From Rhodobacteraceae bacterium UBA996 (GTDB lineage Bacteria; Pseudomonadota; Alphaproteobacteria; Rhodobacterales; Rhodobacteraceae), in contig DBBA01000001.1 of NCBI GenBank assembly GCA_002291955.1, positions 1 through 14,156 on the forward strand: a stretch of 14,156 bases of DNA, given 5' to 3'. Below the pieces are notes generated by a model. It was not told the DNA's origin and searched no databases. It saw nothing but the letters and a program-made list of their open reading frames with translations. The translations under genes were made by a program, and so were the position numbers. Positions within the stretch are counted from its first letter, which is position 1. Every line of letters begins with the position of its first letter. Below are positions 1-6,132 of this stretch, piece by piece.

Positions 1-441
1 GAACGCGGCCCCGCGCCCGCCCGCCTCGACACCGCACGGGACCTCCTTGCCCGCCTCGACACCGTCGTTTCTCACGGGCCCGAGATGCTGGACATGGCCG
101 CTTACGCCGACCTCAACACGGCCCTCCATGCCACCATCCTCGACATGGCCGCCTCGCCGGTCCTGTCGCGCGAGATCGCCCGCGCCGTCGCGCTGCCCTT
201 CGCCGGCCCCTCGGCGTTCCTCACCGAACAGACCGACGTGCTGGCGTTCCGCCGCACGCTCACCGGCGCGCAGGACCAGCACCACGCGATCATCGACGCC
301 ATCGCCGCCCGCGAAGGCAGCCGCGCCGAAGCCATCGCCCGCGAACACGCGCGGCTGGCCCGCCGCAACCTCGATTACGTGCGCACCGTGGACCGCGCCC
401 TGATCGCGCGCATCCCCGGGCTTGCCCTTGTGAAACCCTGA
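1..441 (+). CDS. GntR-family transcriptional regulator, FCD domain (C-terminal part, 5' end outside window)
   Basis: The reading frame is open from base 1 to the TGA at 439–441, so only the C-terminal 146 residues are present and the winged-helix DNA-binding domain lies upstream of the window. The visible part is all-helical and fits the ligand-binding FCD domain of FadR-type GntR regulators. It has the typical DLNTALHATILDMAASPVL stretch, with N39 and H43 at the usual D/N-x3-H metal site (numbering from base 1), then H95 in QDQHHAIIDAI and H116 in AREHARLARRNL, which match the other conserved histidines. These regulators usually bind a small carboxylate and repress neighbouring catabolic genes. 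The next gene, a LigM-like demethylase, starts 16 bases downstream on the same strand, so it is the obvious target, though this is inferred from position only. The effector cannot be read from the sequence. Confidence 0.85.
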   Translation, partial: ERGPAPARLDTARDLLARLDTVVSHGPEMLDMAAYADLNTALHATILDMAASPVLSREIARAVALPFAGPSAFLTEQTDVLAFRRTLTGAQDQHHAIIDAIAAREGSRAEAIAREHARLARRNLDYVRTVDRALIARIPGLALVKP

Positions 442-457
442 GAGGAGGAGGAACCCC

Positions 458-1858
458 ATGGCCCCCACGAACCTGCAACAGGTGCTCGACGCCGCCGGAA
501 ACGCGGTCACGCTCCTGCGCAACGCCCGCACCGGCGCCTACGTCTACCCGGTCGTCGCGCCCGAATTCCACAACTGGCGCGACGAACAGCGCGCCTGGCG
601 CGAAAGCGCGGTGCTGTTCGACCAGTCGCACCACATGGCCGAACTGAAGGTCACCGGCCCCGACGCCGAGAAACTGCTGTCCCACCTCGCCGTCAACAGC
701 TTCAAGGGCTTCACCCCCGGCAAGGCCAAGCACTTCGTCCCCGTGACGCCCGCAGGCCACGTCATCGGCGACGTCATCATGTTCCGCGAGACGGAGACCG
801 AGTTCAACCTCGTCGGCCGCGCCCCCACCATGTCCTGGGTGATGTTCCACGCCGAAACCGGCGGCTACACCGTGGACGTGGCGCATGACCCGCGCTCGCC
901 GTCCCGCCCCGGCGGCAAGCCGGTCATCCGCCGCCACTACCGCTTCCAGGTGCAGGGCCCGAACGCCCCCGCGATCCTGGAACGCCTGAACGGCGGCCCG
1001 GTGCCCGAGATCAACTTCTTCAACATGGACTGGATCACCGTCGGCGGCACCCGCGTCCGCGCCCTGCGGCACGGCATGGCGGGCGTGCCCGGTCTGGAAC
1101 TCTACGGGCCCTACGAGGACTACGACCGCATCCGCGACGCGATCCTGGCCGCGGGCGAAGGCCACGACCTCGTCCCCGTCGGGTCCCGCGCCTACGCCAC
1201 CAACACGCTGGAATCGGGCTGGATCCCCTCGCCCCTGCCCGCCGTCTACACGGGCGAGGCGCTGCGCAAGTACCGCGAATGGCTGCCCGCGAACAGCTAC
1301 GAGGCGTCCGGCACCATCGGCGGCAGCTTCGTCTCCGACAACATCGAGGACTACTACGTCACGCCCTACGAGATCGGCTACGGCATCTACGTCAAGTTCG
1401 ACCACGACTTCATCGGCCGCGAGGCACTGGAAAAGATTGCGGACCAGCCGCACCGCCGCAAGGTGACGTTCGAATGGAACTCGGACGACGTGGTCAAGGC
1501 CTACGCCACCATGTTCGACCGCGAAGGCCCGAACGTGAAGTACATGGACTGGCCGCTGTCGAACTACGCCTCCACGTCCTTCGACCGCATCATGATGGGC
1601 AACCGCGTGGTGGGCGCGTCCATGTTCGGCGGCTACAGCTACAATGAAAAGCGGATGCTGTCGCTCGGCATGGTCGATCCCGACATCAAGGAGAACGACA
1701 TCCTGACACTCGTGTGGGGCGAACCCGACGGCGGCACCGGCAAGACGACCGTCGAACCCTCGACCCAGATCGACATCCGGGTGAAGGTGTCGGCCGTCCC
1801 CTACAGCCGCGACGCGCGCGAAAGCTACGTCGAAAGCTGGCGCACGCGGGCGGCGTGA
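458..1858 (+). CDS. ligM: Tetrahydrofolate-dependent aryl O-demethylase, LigM-like (vanillate/3-O-methylgallate type)
   Basis: A 466-residue protein of the GcvT/aminomethyltransferase fold that resembles Sphingobium LigM along its whole length, as I recall that sequence (N-terminal APTNLQQVL, GAYVYPVVAPEF, SRAYATNTLESGWIPSPLPA). LigM moves the methyl group of an aromatic methoxy substrate to tetrahydrofolate, giving protocatechuate from vanillate or gallate from 3-O-methylgallate in the cytoplasm. The residues I remember as important in LigM (Y31, H60, R122 and catalytic Y247) fall at Y30, H59, R121 and Y246 here, a constant offset of one. The ATG at 458 follows a strong AGGAGG at 443–448. 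The gene follows a GntR/FCD regulator closely. No metF, folate-recycling or ring-cleavage gene is visible, so the substrate remains open; a related demethylase such as syringate-type DesA is the main alternative. Confidence 0.85.
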   Translation: MAPTNLQQVLDAAGNAVTLLRNARTGAYVYPVVAPEFHNWRDEQRAWRESAVLFDQSHHMAELKVTGPDAEKLLSHLAVNSFKGFTPGKAKHFVPVTPAGHVIGDVIMFRETETEFNLVGRAPTMSWVMFHAETGGYTVDVAHDPRSPSRPGGKPVIRRHYRFQVQGPNAPAILERLNGGPVPEINFFNMDWITVGGTRVRALRHGMAGVPGLELYGPYEDYDRIRDAILAAGEGHDLVPVGSRAYATNTLESGWIPSPLPAVYTGEALRKYREWLPANSYEASGTIGGSFVSDNIEDYYVTPYEIGYGIYVKFDHDFIGREALEKIADQPHRRKVTFEWNSDDVVKAYATMFDREGPNVKYMDWPLSNYASTSFDRIMMGNRVVGASMFGGYSYNEKRMLSLGMVDPDIKENDILTLVWGEPDGGTGKTTVEPSTQIDIRVKVSAVPYSRDARESYVESWRTRAA

Positions 1859-1875
1859 CGGTCCACGAAAAGGGT

Positions 1876-1898
1876 AGGGTGGGCAATGTGCCCACCCT
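1876..1898 (+). terminator. Perfect stem-loop after the demethylase gene (terminator or dispersed palindromic repeat)
   Basis: A perfect 10-base-pair stem, AGGGTGGGCA paired with TGCCCACCCT around an ATG loop, begins 17 bases after the TGA of the demethylase gene. There is no T-run after it, so it is not a textbook rho-independent terminator. The GGGTGGGCA…TGCCCACCC core resembles a palindrome that I recall being repeated in many proteobacterial genomes, so it may be a dispersed repeat that also ends or protects the transcript. Confidence 0.5.
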
Positions 1899-1972
1899 GT
1901 CCACCCCAAACGGCGGACTTTCCACGAGGGGTCAGAGAAACCCGCCCGGAGCAGCCGCGAAGCGGCCCGGGC

Positions 1973-2002
1973 AGCGGATGGCCGCCCCCACGGCCAGCCG
2001 CT
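1973..2002. repeat. Imperfect inverted repeat / stem-loop
   Basis: AGCGGATGGCCG pairs with CGGCCAGCCGCT around a CCCCCA loop, giving a 12-base-pair stem with one A·G mismatch. It lies 12 bases or fewer from the shorter GCCGC-GAA-GCGGC stem at 1954–1966. Function is unknown; a transcript-stabilising or repetitive extragenic element is possible. Confidence 0.4.
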
Positions 2003-2243
2003 TTGGTGCCACCAGCGCGCGTTCAACCGTCGCCCTGACCTGACGCCATGACGTGCAGACCACGGGCGTTGCAGCGGCTGCCCGCGGCCATGCGCTGCCC
2101 TTCCGTTGCACACGGGCCACTGTCTGGTCCGCCCGCTAGCCAGGATGCCGATCCGGCCATTGCGTCATCGCAGGGCCCAGCCACCAGAAACACGCTGCAC
2201 ACGCGCATTGCGAGGGGGGCGCCCCAGCCGCTACCTTTGGCGC

Positions 2244-2543
2244 ATGACCTTGATGCTCACCGACGACCATTTCCTGAAGGCACCGTCGTCGGGCCTGCCC
2301 GAAGACACGGTGCTCGCCATCCTGCTTTTCATTGCGGGATTCGGAGTCCTGCTGGCCGTAACGATCTTTCCTCTCGTTGCGCGGCGCAGGACCAAACCCT
2401 GCAGATGGGTGCGCGACGCACCGCGGTCGTCAGCAAGGTCGATGGACCGGTTTGTCTGCCGGACATGCGGCGTGGAGGGCTTCACGACATCGGGTCGCCC
2501 ACCGGCGACATGCAAGCGAAACATACGCGAGACACCGCTTTGA
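2244..2543 (+). CDS. Small membrane-anchored protein with a four-cysteine (zinc-ribbon-like) tail
   Basis: A 99-residue protein with an N-terminal hydrophobic segment (about residues 22–46, TVLAILLFIAGFGVLLAVTI), an RRR cluster right after it, and a cytoplasmic tail with C53, C72-RT-C75 and C90. The spacing C-x18-C-x2-C-x14-C suggests a small metal-binding ribbon; the inside location follows from the positive-inside rule. I recall similar tails with a CxxC and RPPxxCKR ending in Rhodobacterales proteins of unknown function. The ATG at 2244 is chosen because it starts just before the membrane segment; the ATG at 2253 is an alternative, and neither has a strong ribosome binding site. The gene stands alone, with gaps on both sides, in DNA that looks less GC-rich than its surroundings. 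Function is not known. Confidence 0.65.
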   Translation: MTLMLTDDHFLKAPSSGLPEDTVLAILLFIAGFGVLLAVTIFPLVARRRTKPCRWVRDAPRSSARSMDRFVCRTCGVEGFTTSGRPPATCKRNIRETPL

Positions 2544-2612
2544 TCCGCGGCAACCCTTGGGCAAGCACTGTGCTGCGCCGGTCCTTCCCGCAACGTCCTC
2601 TGCACGCAGAGT

Positions 2613-2632
2613 TGGTCAACCAAGGTTGACCA
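2613..2632. promoter_or_regulatory. Perfect 9-bp inverted repeat, GntR-operator-like
   Basis: TGGTCAACC and GGTTGACCA face each other across an AA spacer. The left part, TGGTCAACCA (2613–2622), fits the TNGTNNACNA pattern known for FadR-type GntR operators. The site is not in front of a recognisable gene: it lies 69 bases after the stop of the four-cysteine gene and before the 3' end of the DUF427 gene. It could be a true operator of a lost gene, a transcript hairpin or chance. Confidence 0.4.
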
Positions 2633-2679
2633 GACCCTAACGTGCACACCCCTTCGCAAGCGAATTCAACGACTTGACC

Positions 2680-2701
2680 GTTTGTGCACATGTGCACAAA
2701 C
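2680..2701. promoter_or_regulatory. Perfect 22-bp palindrome containing tandem TGTGCACA
   Basis: GTTTGTGCACA is followed directly by its exact reverse complement TGTGCACAAAC. The centre holds two adjacent copies of TGTGCACA, itself palindromic, and a third GTGCACA occurs at 2642–2648. Perfect palindromes of this length without a spacer usually mark binding sites of dimeric or tetrameric DNA-binding proteins. As RNA it would fold into a 9-base-pair stem with a CAUG loop, so a role in ending transcription of the convergent genes is also possible. Confidence 0.55.
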
Positions 2702-2702
2702 C

Positions 2703-2713
2703 GGGGTCTCCCC
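2703..2713 (-). terminator. Weak terminator-like hairpin after the DUF427 gene
   Basis: On the minus strand the TAG of the DUF427 gene is followed by GGGG-AGA-CCCC and then GGTTTGTG. The four-pair stem and short T-run make this at best a weak terminator, perhaps working with the adjacent palindrome. Confidence 0.3.
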
Positions 2714-3058
2714 CTACATCAGCTCCTCGACCGTCGCCTTGTCCGGGTAGAACGCCAGATACCCCGCGATCCGCTCCATGCCCGCCTTCGGCGCCTCATA
2801 GGACCAGACAGCATCCTTCAGGAGCGTGCTTTTCGTCTGGATCGAGTAATAGCTCGCCTGCCCCTTCCACGGGCAGGTGGACGTGCGGGTGGACGGCTCC
2901 ATGAGCCCCATCGCCACGTCCGTCCGCGGGAAATAGATCACCGGGGGGTAACTGCCCTCGGTCAGCTCCAGCACCCGGTCGCTCTCCCCGATCACCGCGC
3001 CCCCGGCGCGGACAACCCAGGACCCCGGATGCTGCCGGATCGTGATGTGGTCGGCCAT
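2714..3058 (-). CDS. DUF427 family protein
   Basis: A 114-residue cytoplasmic protein with all the landmarks of the DUF427 family: YFPRTDV (42–48), the near-invariant TCPWKGQASYY (61–71), AVWSYEAP (83–90) and IAGYLAFYPDK (97–107). The family is a small all-beta fold of unknown biochemical function and is widespread in bacteria and fungi. The length is typical of single-domain members. The ATG at 3058 follows an AGGGGGGA stretch on the minus strand at good spacing. It is the last gene of the minus-strand run that starts near 8470, 52 bases after the aminopeptidase gene, and may be co-transcribed with it. Confidence 0.9.
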   Translation of the reverse strand: MADHITIRQHPGSWVVRAGGAVIGESDRVLELTEGSYPPVIYFPRTDVAMGLMEPSTRTSTCPWKGQASYYSIQTKSTLLKDAVWSYEAPKAGMERIAGYLAFYPDKATVEELM

Positions 3059-3110
3059 GGTCGAGGTCCCCCCTGTTGCCCCGCGCGGACCCTAGCACCG
3101 CCGCGCCGCC

Positions 3111-4910
3111 TCACAAGGGCGCGCAGGCCGCCGCCAGCCAGGCCCGCGCCGCCGGACTGACCCGGGGACCGACCTTGTCCAGAACCTCGGCATGGTAGGC
3201 ATCCAGCCAGGCCCGGTCCTCGGGCGCCAGCAGCCCCGCGTCGATCAGGCGGCGGTCGATGGGAACCCAGGTCAGCGTCTCGAACCCGTGGAACCGGCGC
3301 CCCGGGTCGCCGCCCGGCACCTCGGCGGCCTCGGTCACCACGATCAGGTTCTCGATCCTGATGCCGTAGTCCCCTTCCCGATAGTGGCCGGGCTCGTTCG
3401 ACAGGATCATCCCCGCCTCCAGCGGCACGTCCGAGATGCGGGAAATCCGCTGCGGCCCCTCGTGGACGGACAGATAGGTGCCCACCCCGTGCCCCGTCCC
3501 GTGGTCATAGTCCATGCCGACCGACCACAGCGCCACGCGGGCGAGCGTATCGATGTGCCCCCCCGCCACGCCCGGCGGAAACCGCAACCGGCTGAGGGCG
3601 ATGACACCCCGCAGGACGCGGGTAAAGGCCGCGCGCTGGTCCGGGCGCGGGTCGCCCACCGCGACGGTGCGGGTGATGTCGGTCGTCCCGTCCAGGTACT
3701 GCCCGCCGGAATCGACCAGCAGCAACTCCCCGGGCCGCACGGGCCGGTCGGTCTCCCGCGTGACCCGGTAGTGCACGATGGCCCCGTGCGCGCCTGCCCC
3801 GCTGATCGTGTCGAAACTGATGTCCAGCAGCGCGTTCGTCGCGCGCCGGAACCCCTCCAGCGCGGTGACCACGCCGATCTCGGTCAGTCCGCCCGTGGGC
3901 GCTTCCCGGTCAAGCCAGCACAGGAATTCCACCATCGCCGCCGCATCGCGCAGATGGGCCGCGCGGGTGCCCGCGATCTCGGCCGCGTTCTTGCGCGCCT
4001 TGGGCAGAATGCAGGGGTCGGCGCCCCAGGCAACCGCCACGCCCGCCGCCTCCAGCGCCTGCGACACGGCCAGCGGCGCGGTCCCCCGGTCCACGCGCAC
4101 GGGTCCGGTCAGCCCCGCCAGCGCGCCTGCCAGCGCACCGGGAGGATGCACGGCCACGTCCGGCCCCAGGTGATCGCGCAGGTCTGCAACACGCGCGGGG
4201 TCCAGGAACAGATCCACCCGCCCGTCGTCATGCAGCACGGCAAAGGCCAGCGCGACCGGCACCTTCGGCAGGTCCGCGCCGCGGATGTTCAGAAGCCAGG
4301 CGATGCCGTCGGGCAGGGTCAGCACCGCCGCGCGCTGCCCGGCCTCGGCCAGCGTGCGGGCCACGCGGGCGCGCTTGTCCGCCGCCGCCTCGCCCGCCAG
4401 GTCCAGCGGATGCGCAACCACCGGCCCCGCAGGCGGCGCAGGACGGTCGGTCCACACCCGGTCGATCGGGTTCGCGCCCGGAACCAGCACAACGCCGGGC
4501 GCGGCCTCGCGCAGGCGGGCGATCACGTCGGCGGTGTGCAGCCAGGGGTCGAAGCCGACCCGCGCGCCGTCAGGCAGGCGGTCCTTCAGCCACGGCCCGA
4601 GCTTCGTTTCCGGCCAGTGCACCGGCGTGAACGCGCCAAGGTCCACCTGCGCCTTCACCTGCACCCGGTAGCGCCCGTCGATGAACACGCCCGCCTCGGT
4701 CGCCAGCACCGCGCAGAACCCCGCCGACCCGGTGAACCCGGTCAGCCAGGCCAGCCGGTCGTCACAGGGTGCCACATACTCGCCCTGATGCGCATCGGCG
4801 CGGGGGACGATCCAGCCGTCCAGCCCCTCGGCCTGCATCAGGGCGCGGAGCGCGGCCAGACGCGGCGGGCCGTCGGCAGGCCGGGTGGTGGTGTCAAAGG
4901 TCTGGAACAT
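3111..4910 (-). CDS. Xaa-Pro aminopeptidase (aminopeptidase P, M24B)
   Basis: A 599-residue cytoplasmic metallopeptidase that removes an N-terminal residue preceding proline. It has the three-domain layout of long aminopeptidase P: two creatinase-like N-terminal domains (about 15–310) and a C-terminal pita-bread catalytic domain. The five dinuclear metal ligands are all visible: D400 (LLLVDSGGQY), D411 (GTTDITRT), H474 (GTGHGVG), E506 (SNEPGHY) and E520 (GIRIENL). The ATG at 4910 is chosen over an in-frame TTG at 4925 because it has a GAGG about 10 bases upstream and forms a TGATG junction with the preceding gene, whose stop shares one base with this start. This suggests translational coupling to the secreted protein gene upstream, although the two products act in different compartments. 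Confidence 0.93.
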   Translation of the reverse strand: MFQTFDTTTRPADGPPRLAALRALMQAEGLDGWIVPRADAHQGEYVAPCDDRLAWLTGFTGSAGFCAVLATEAGVFIDGRYRVQVKAQVDLGAFTPVHWPETKLGPWLKDRLPDGARVGFDPWLHTADVIARLREAAPGVVLVPGANPIDRVWTDRPAPPAGPVVAHPLDLAGEAAADKRARVARTLAEAGQRAAVLTLPDGIAWLLNIRGADLPKVPVALAFAVLHDDGRVDLFLDPARVADLRDHLGPDVAVHPPGALAGALAGLTGPVRVDRGTAPLAVSQALEAAGVAVAWGADPCILPKARKNAAEIAGTRAAHLRDAAAMVEFLCWLDREAPTGGLTEIGVVTALEGFRRATNALLDISFDTISGAGAHGAIVHYRVTRETDRPVRPGELLLVDSGGQYLDGTTDITRTVAVGDPRPDQRAAFTRVLRGVIALSRLRFPPGVAGGHIDTLARVALWSVGMDYDHGTGHGVGTYLSVHEGPQRISRISDVPLEAGMILSNEPGHYREGDYGIRIENLIVVTEAAEVPGGDPGRRFHGFETLTWVPIDRRLIDAGLLAPEDRAWLDAYHAEVLDKVGPRVSPAARAWLAAACAPL

Positions 4911-5797
4911 CAGGGGCCTCGGCAATCGGGCGGGGGTACGGCATCGGCCAGCGCGACCAGCACGGCCGCCTCGGCCGCCGACACGGGCCCGGCGGCGCCG
5001 GGACAGGCGGCCGCGCGGAACTCGGCCAGCGCGGCGGCGGTGGCCGGACCGGCCGCGCCATCCATCGGACCTGCCGCAAAGCCGCCAAGGTTCAGATACA
5101 GTTGCAACGTGCCCGCATCGCCCCCGGCGATCCGCGCCACGGTTTCATCCCCGCCGGGATCAAGCGCGATATCCGCCCAACCGAGCGTCCGCGTCACGAA
5201 ATGCGCGCCATCACGGAATTCCACCTGGGCGACCGCAAGGCCCACGATCTCGCACGCCCGGCAACCGTCGTTCAGCACATCGCTGACCACGAAGCGCTGC
5301 GTGCCGTCGGCCAGCACCCGGTGCGCACCGATCACGATGCGGCCCCCGGGAAAGGCCTGCGGATAGCGCTGGACCAGGGTCTGGGACGCACGATCCCCCG
5401 GCGGGGCAGGGTCGGTGACCTCGCCGGGATGCAGGATGCCGAAGCGCCCGTTCAGGAACAGCATCTGGTCGTTGGTGTTGGCAAGGCCCGGGAAGAACAC
5501 CGTGCCCGCATCGACTGCGCCCCGTTCGGCGAAATCGGTCAGGATGCCGGGCAGGTCGTAGCCGTCGCCCGCGGGCGGGCGGGGCCGCGCCATGCGTTCG
5601 GCAAAGGCAAGGCCCTCAGGCGACGCGCCCTTGCCCGTCAGGCAGGCCAGCCAGCCCGGCACGCCGTCCGGGAACGGCGAACAGTCCCATCCGTCGGCGA
5701 TCACGGCACCGGGACCGGCCACATCGGCGGCGGTGCCGGGCGTGGCGAACACCAGCGCGGACGTCAGGCCAATCAGGACAGTGCGCATCCAGGACAT
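4910..5797 (-). CDS. Secreted protein with a peptidoglycan-binding-like C-terminus
   Basis: A 295-residue protein with a signal peptide (MSWMRTVLIGLTSALVFATPGTA), so probably periplasmic. Residues about 229–262 (LQLYLNLGGFAAGPMDGAAG and the following ATAAALAEF) match the first repeat of the PG_binding_1 fold, with the usual GxxDGxxGPAT core. The middle (40–210) is not recognised. It contains C39, C52 and a C179-RA-C182 pair, and further cysteines at C265 and C292, consistent with disulfides in the periplasm. The ATG at 5797 is preferred because GAGG lies about 10 bases upstream and the signal peptide starts there; upstream in-frame codons give an unlikely arginine-rich leader. The stop overlaps the start of the aminopeptidase P gene by one base. 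Function beyond possible cell-wall association is unknown. Confidence 0.8.
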   Translation of the reverse strand: MSWMRTVLIGLTSALVFATPGTAADVAGPGAVIADGWDCSPFPDGVPGWLACLTGKGASPEGLAFAERMARPRPPAGDGYDLPGILTDFAERGAVDAGTVFFPGLANTNDQMLFLNGRFGILHPGEVTDPAPPGDRASQTLVQRYPQAFPGGRIVIGAHRVLADGTQRFVVSDVLNDGCRACEIVGLAVAQVEFRDGAHFVTRTLGWADIALDPGGDETVARIAGGDAGTLQLYLNLGGFAAGPMDGAAGPATAAALAEFRAAACPGAAGPVSAAEAAVLVALADAVPPPDCRGP

Positions 5798-5890
5798 GGG
5801 GACCTCGGGCCAGCGGGGCGGGTCCTCCCGCCGCACGCGCGACCGTAACAGCCCGCGCTCCCGCGGCAAGCCGCTTCGCGGTGCGCCGGG

Positions 5891-6046
5891 TCAGCCGCCC
5901 GGGATGTCGCCCAGCAACACGCCGGGCGCCTGCTGCGGCGCAAGGGGACCCGCCCAGACGGCGATGATCGTCAGCATCAGCGCCAGCGTGCCGGTCAGGA
6001 CTCCGGCCCAGCCCAACGGGGCGGCAGGCAAGGTGGTATCGGTCAT
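5891..6046 (-). CDS. Small single-pass membrane protein
   Basis: A 51-residue protein with one hydrophobic segment (about 12–34, GWAGVLTGTLALMLTIIAVW) followed by a short GPLAPQQAPGVLLGDIPGG tail. The ATG at 6046 has a good GGAGG 8 bases or so upstream, which supports translation and this start. It lies 86 bases after cobT and 93 bases before the secreted protein gene, in the same direction. The 3' gap has competing stems around 5861–5881 (for example GCGGC-AA-GCCGC). I do not recognise a function. Confidence 0.7.
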   Translation of the reverse strand: MTDTTLPAAPLGWAGVLTGTLALMLTIIAVWAGPLAPQQAPGVLLGDIPGG

Positions 6047-6132
6047 GGCGGGCCCTCCGTTCCCGCGACGCTGGACCATACCGCCGACTCTGTTGCGGGT
6101 TTGGCGTCTGCGGGGGCGCTCAGTCTGTCCCC

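Larger units (their letters stand above)
1859..2243. other. Intergenic region with stem-loops, no convincing gene
   Basis: These 385 bases follow the demethylase gene. Reading frames here lack recognisable protein features and regular codon use. The stretch holds a perfect hairpin right after the gene (1876–1898), a short GCCGC-GAA-GCGGC stem at 1954–1966, a longer imperfect stem at 1973–2002 and a 10-base GGGGCGCCCC palindrome at 2216–2225. A promoter for the small gene at 2244 may lie in the right half, but no clear -35/-10 pair stands out. Confidence 0.6.

Noticed and set aside
290..2113. Long open frame on the minus strand (607 codons)
   Set aside because: It is antisense to the LigM-like gene and runs into the intergenic hairpins. 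The protein shows no known motif.
2231..2659. Minus-strand open frame opposite the four-cysteine gene
   Set aside because: It has no recognisable domain or good ribosome binding site, whereas the plus-strand frame has a membrane segment and ordered cysteines.
1859..2713. Insertion sequence, tRNA, CRISPR array or phage attachment site in the sparse region
   Set aside because: No transposase fragment, cloverleaf, regularly spaced repeats or matching direct repeats flanking a segment could be found by eye.
4911..4925. TTG start five codons upstream for aminopeptidase P
   Set aside because: The ATG at 4910 has a better-spaced GAGG and the TGATG junction, while the TTG lacks a clear ribosome binding site.
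3192..5366. Long open frame on the plus strand (724 codons)
   Set aside because: It is antisense to the aminopeptidase P gene and the adjacent secreted protein gene, both of which have clear family motifs. Its product is rich in Arg, His, Gln and Pro without domains, as expected of a shadow frame in GC-rich DNA.
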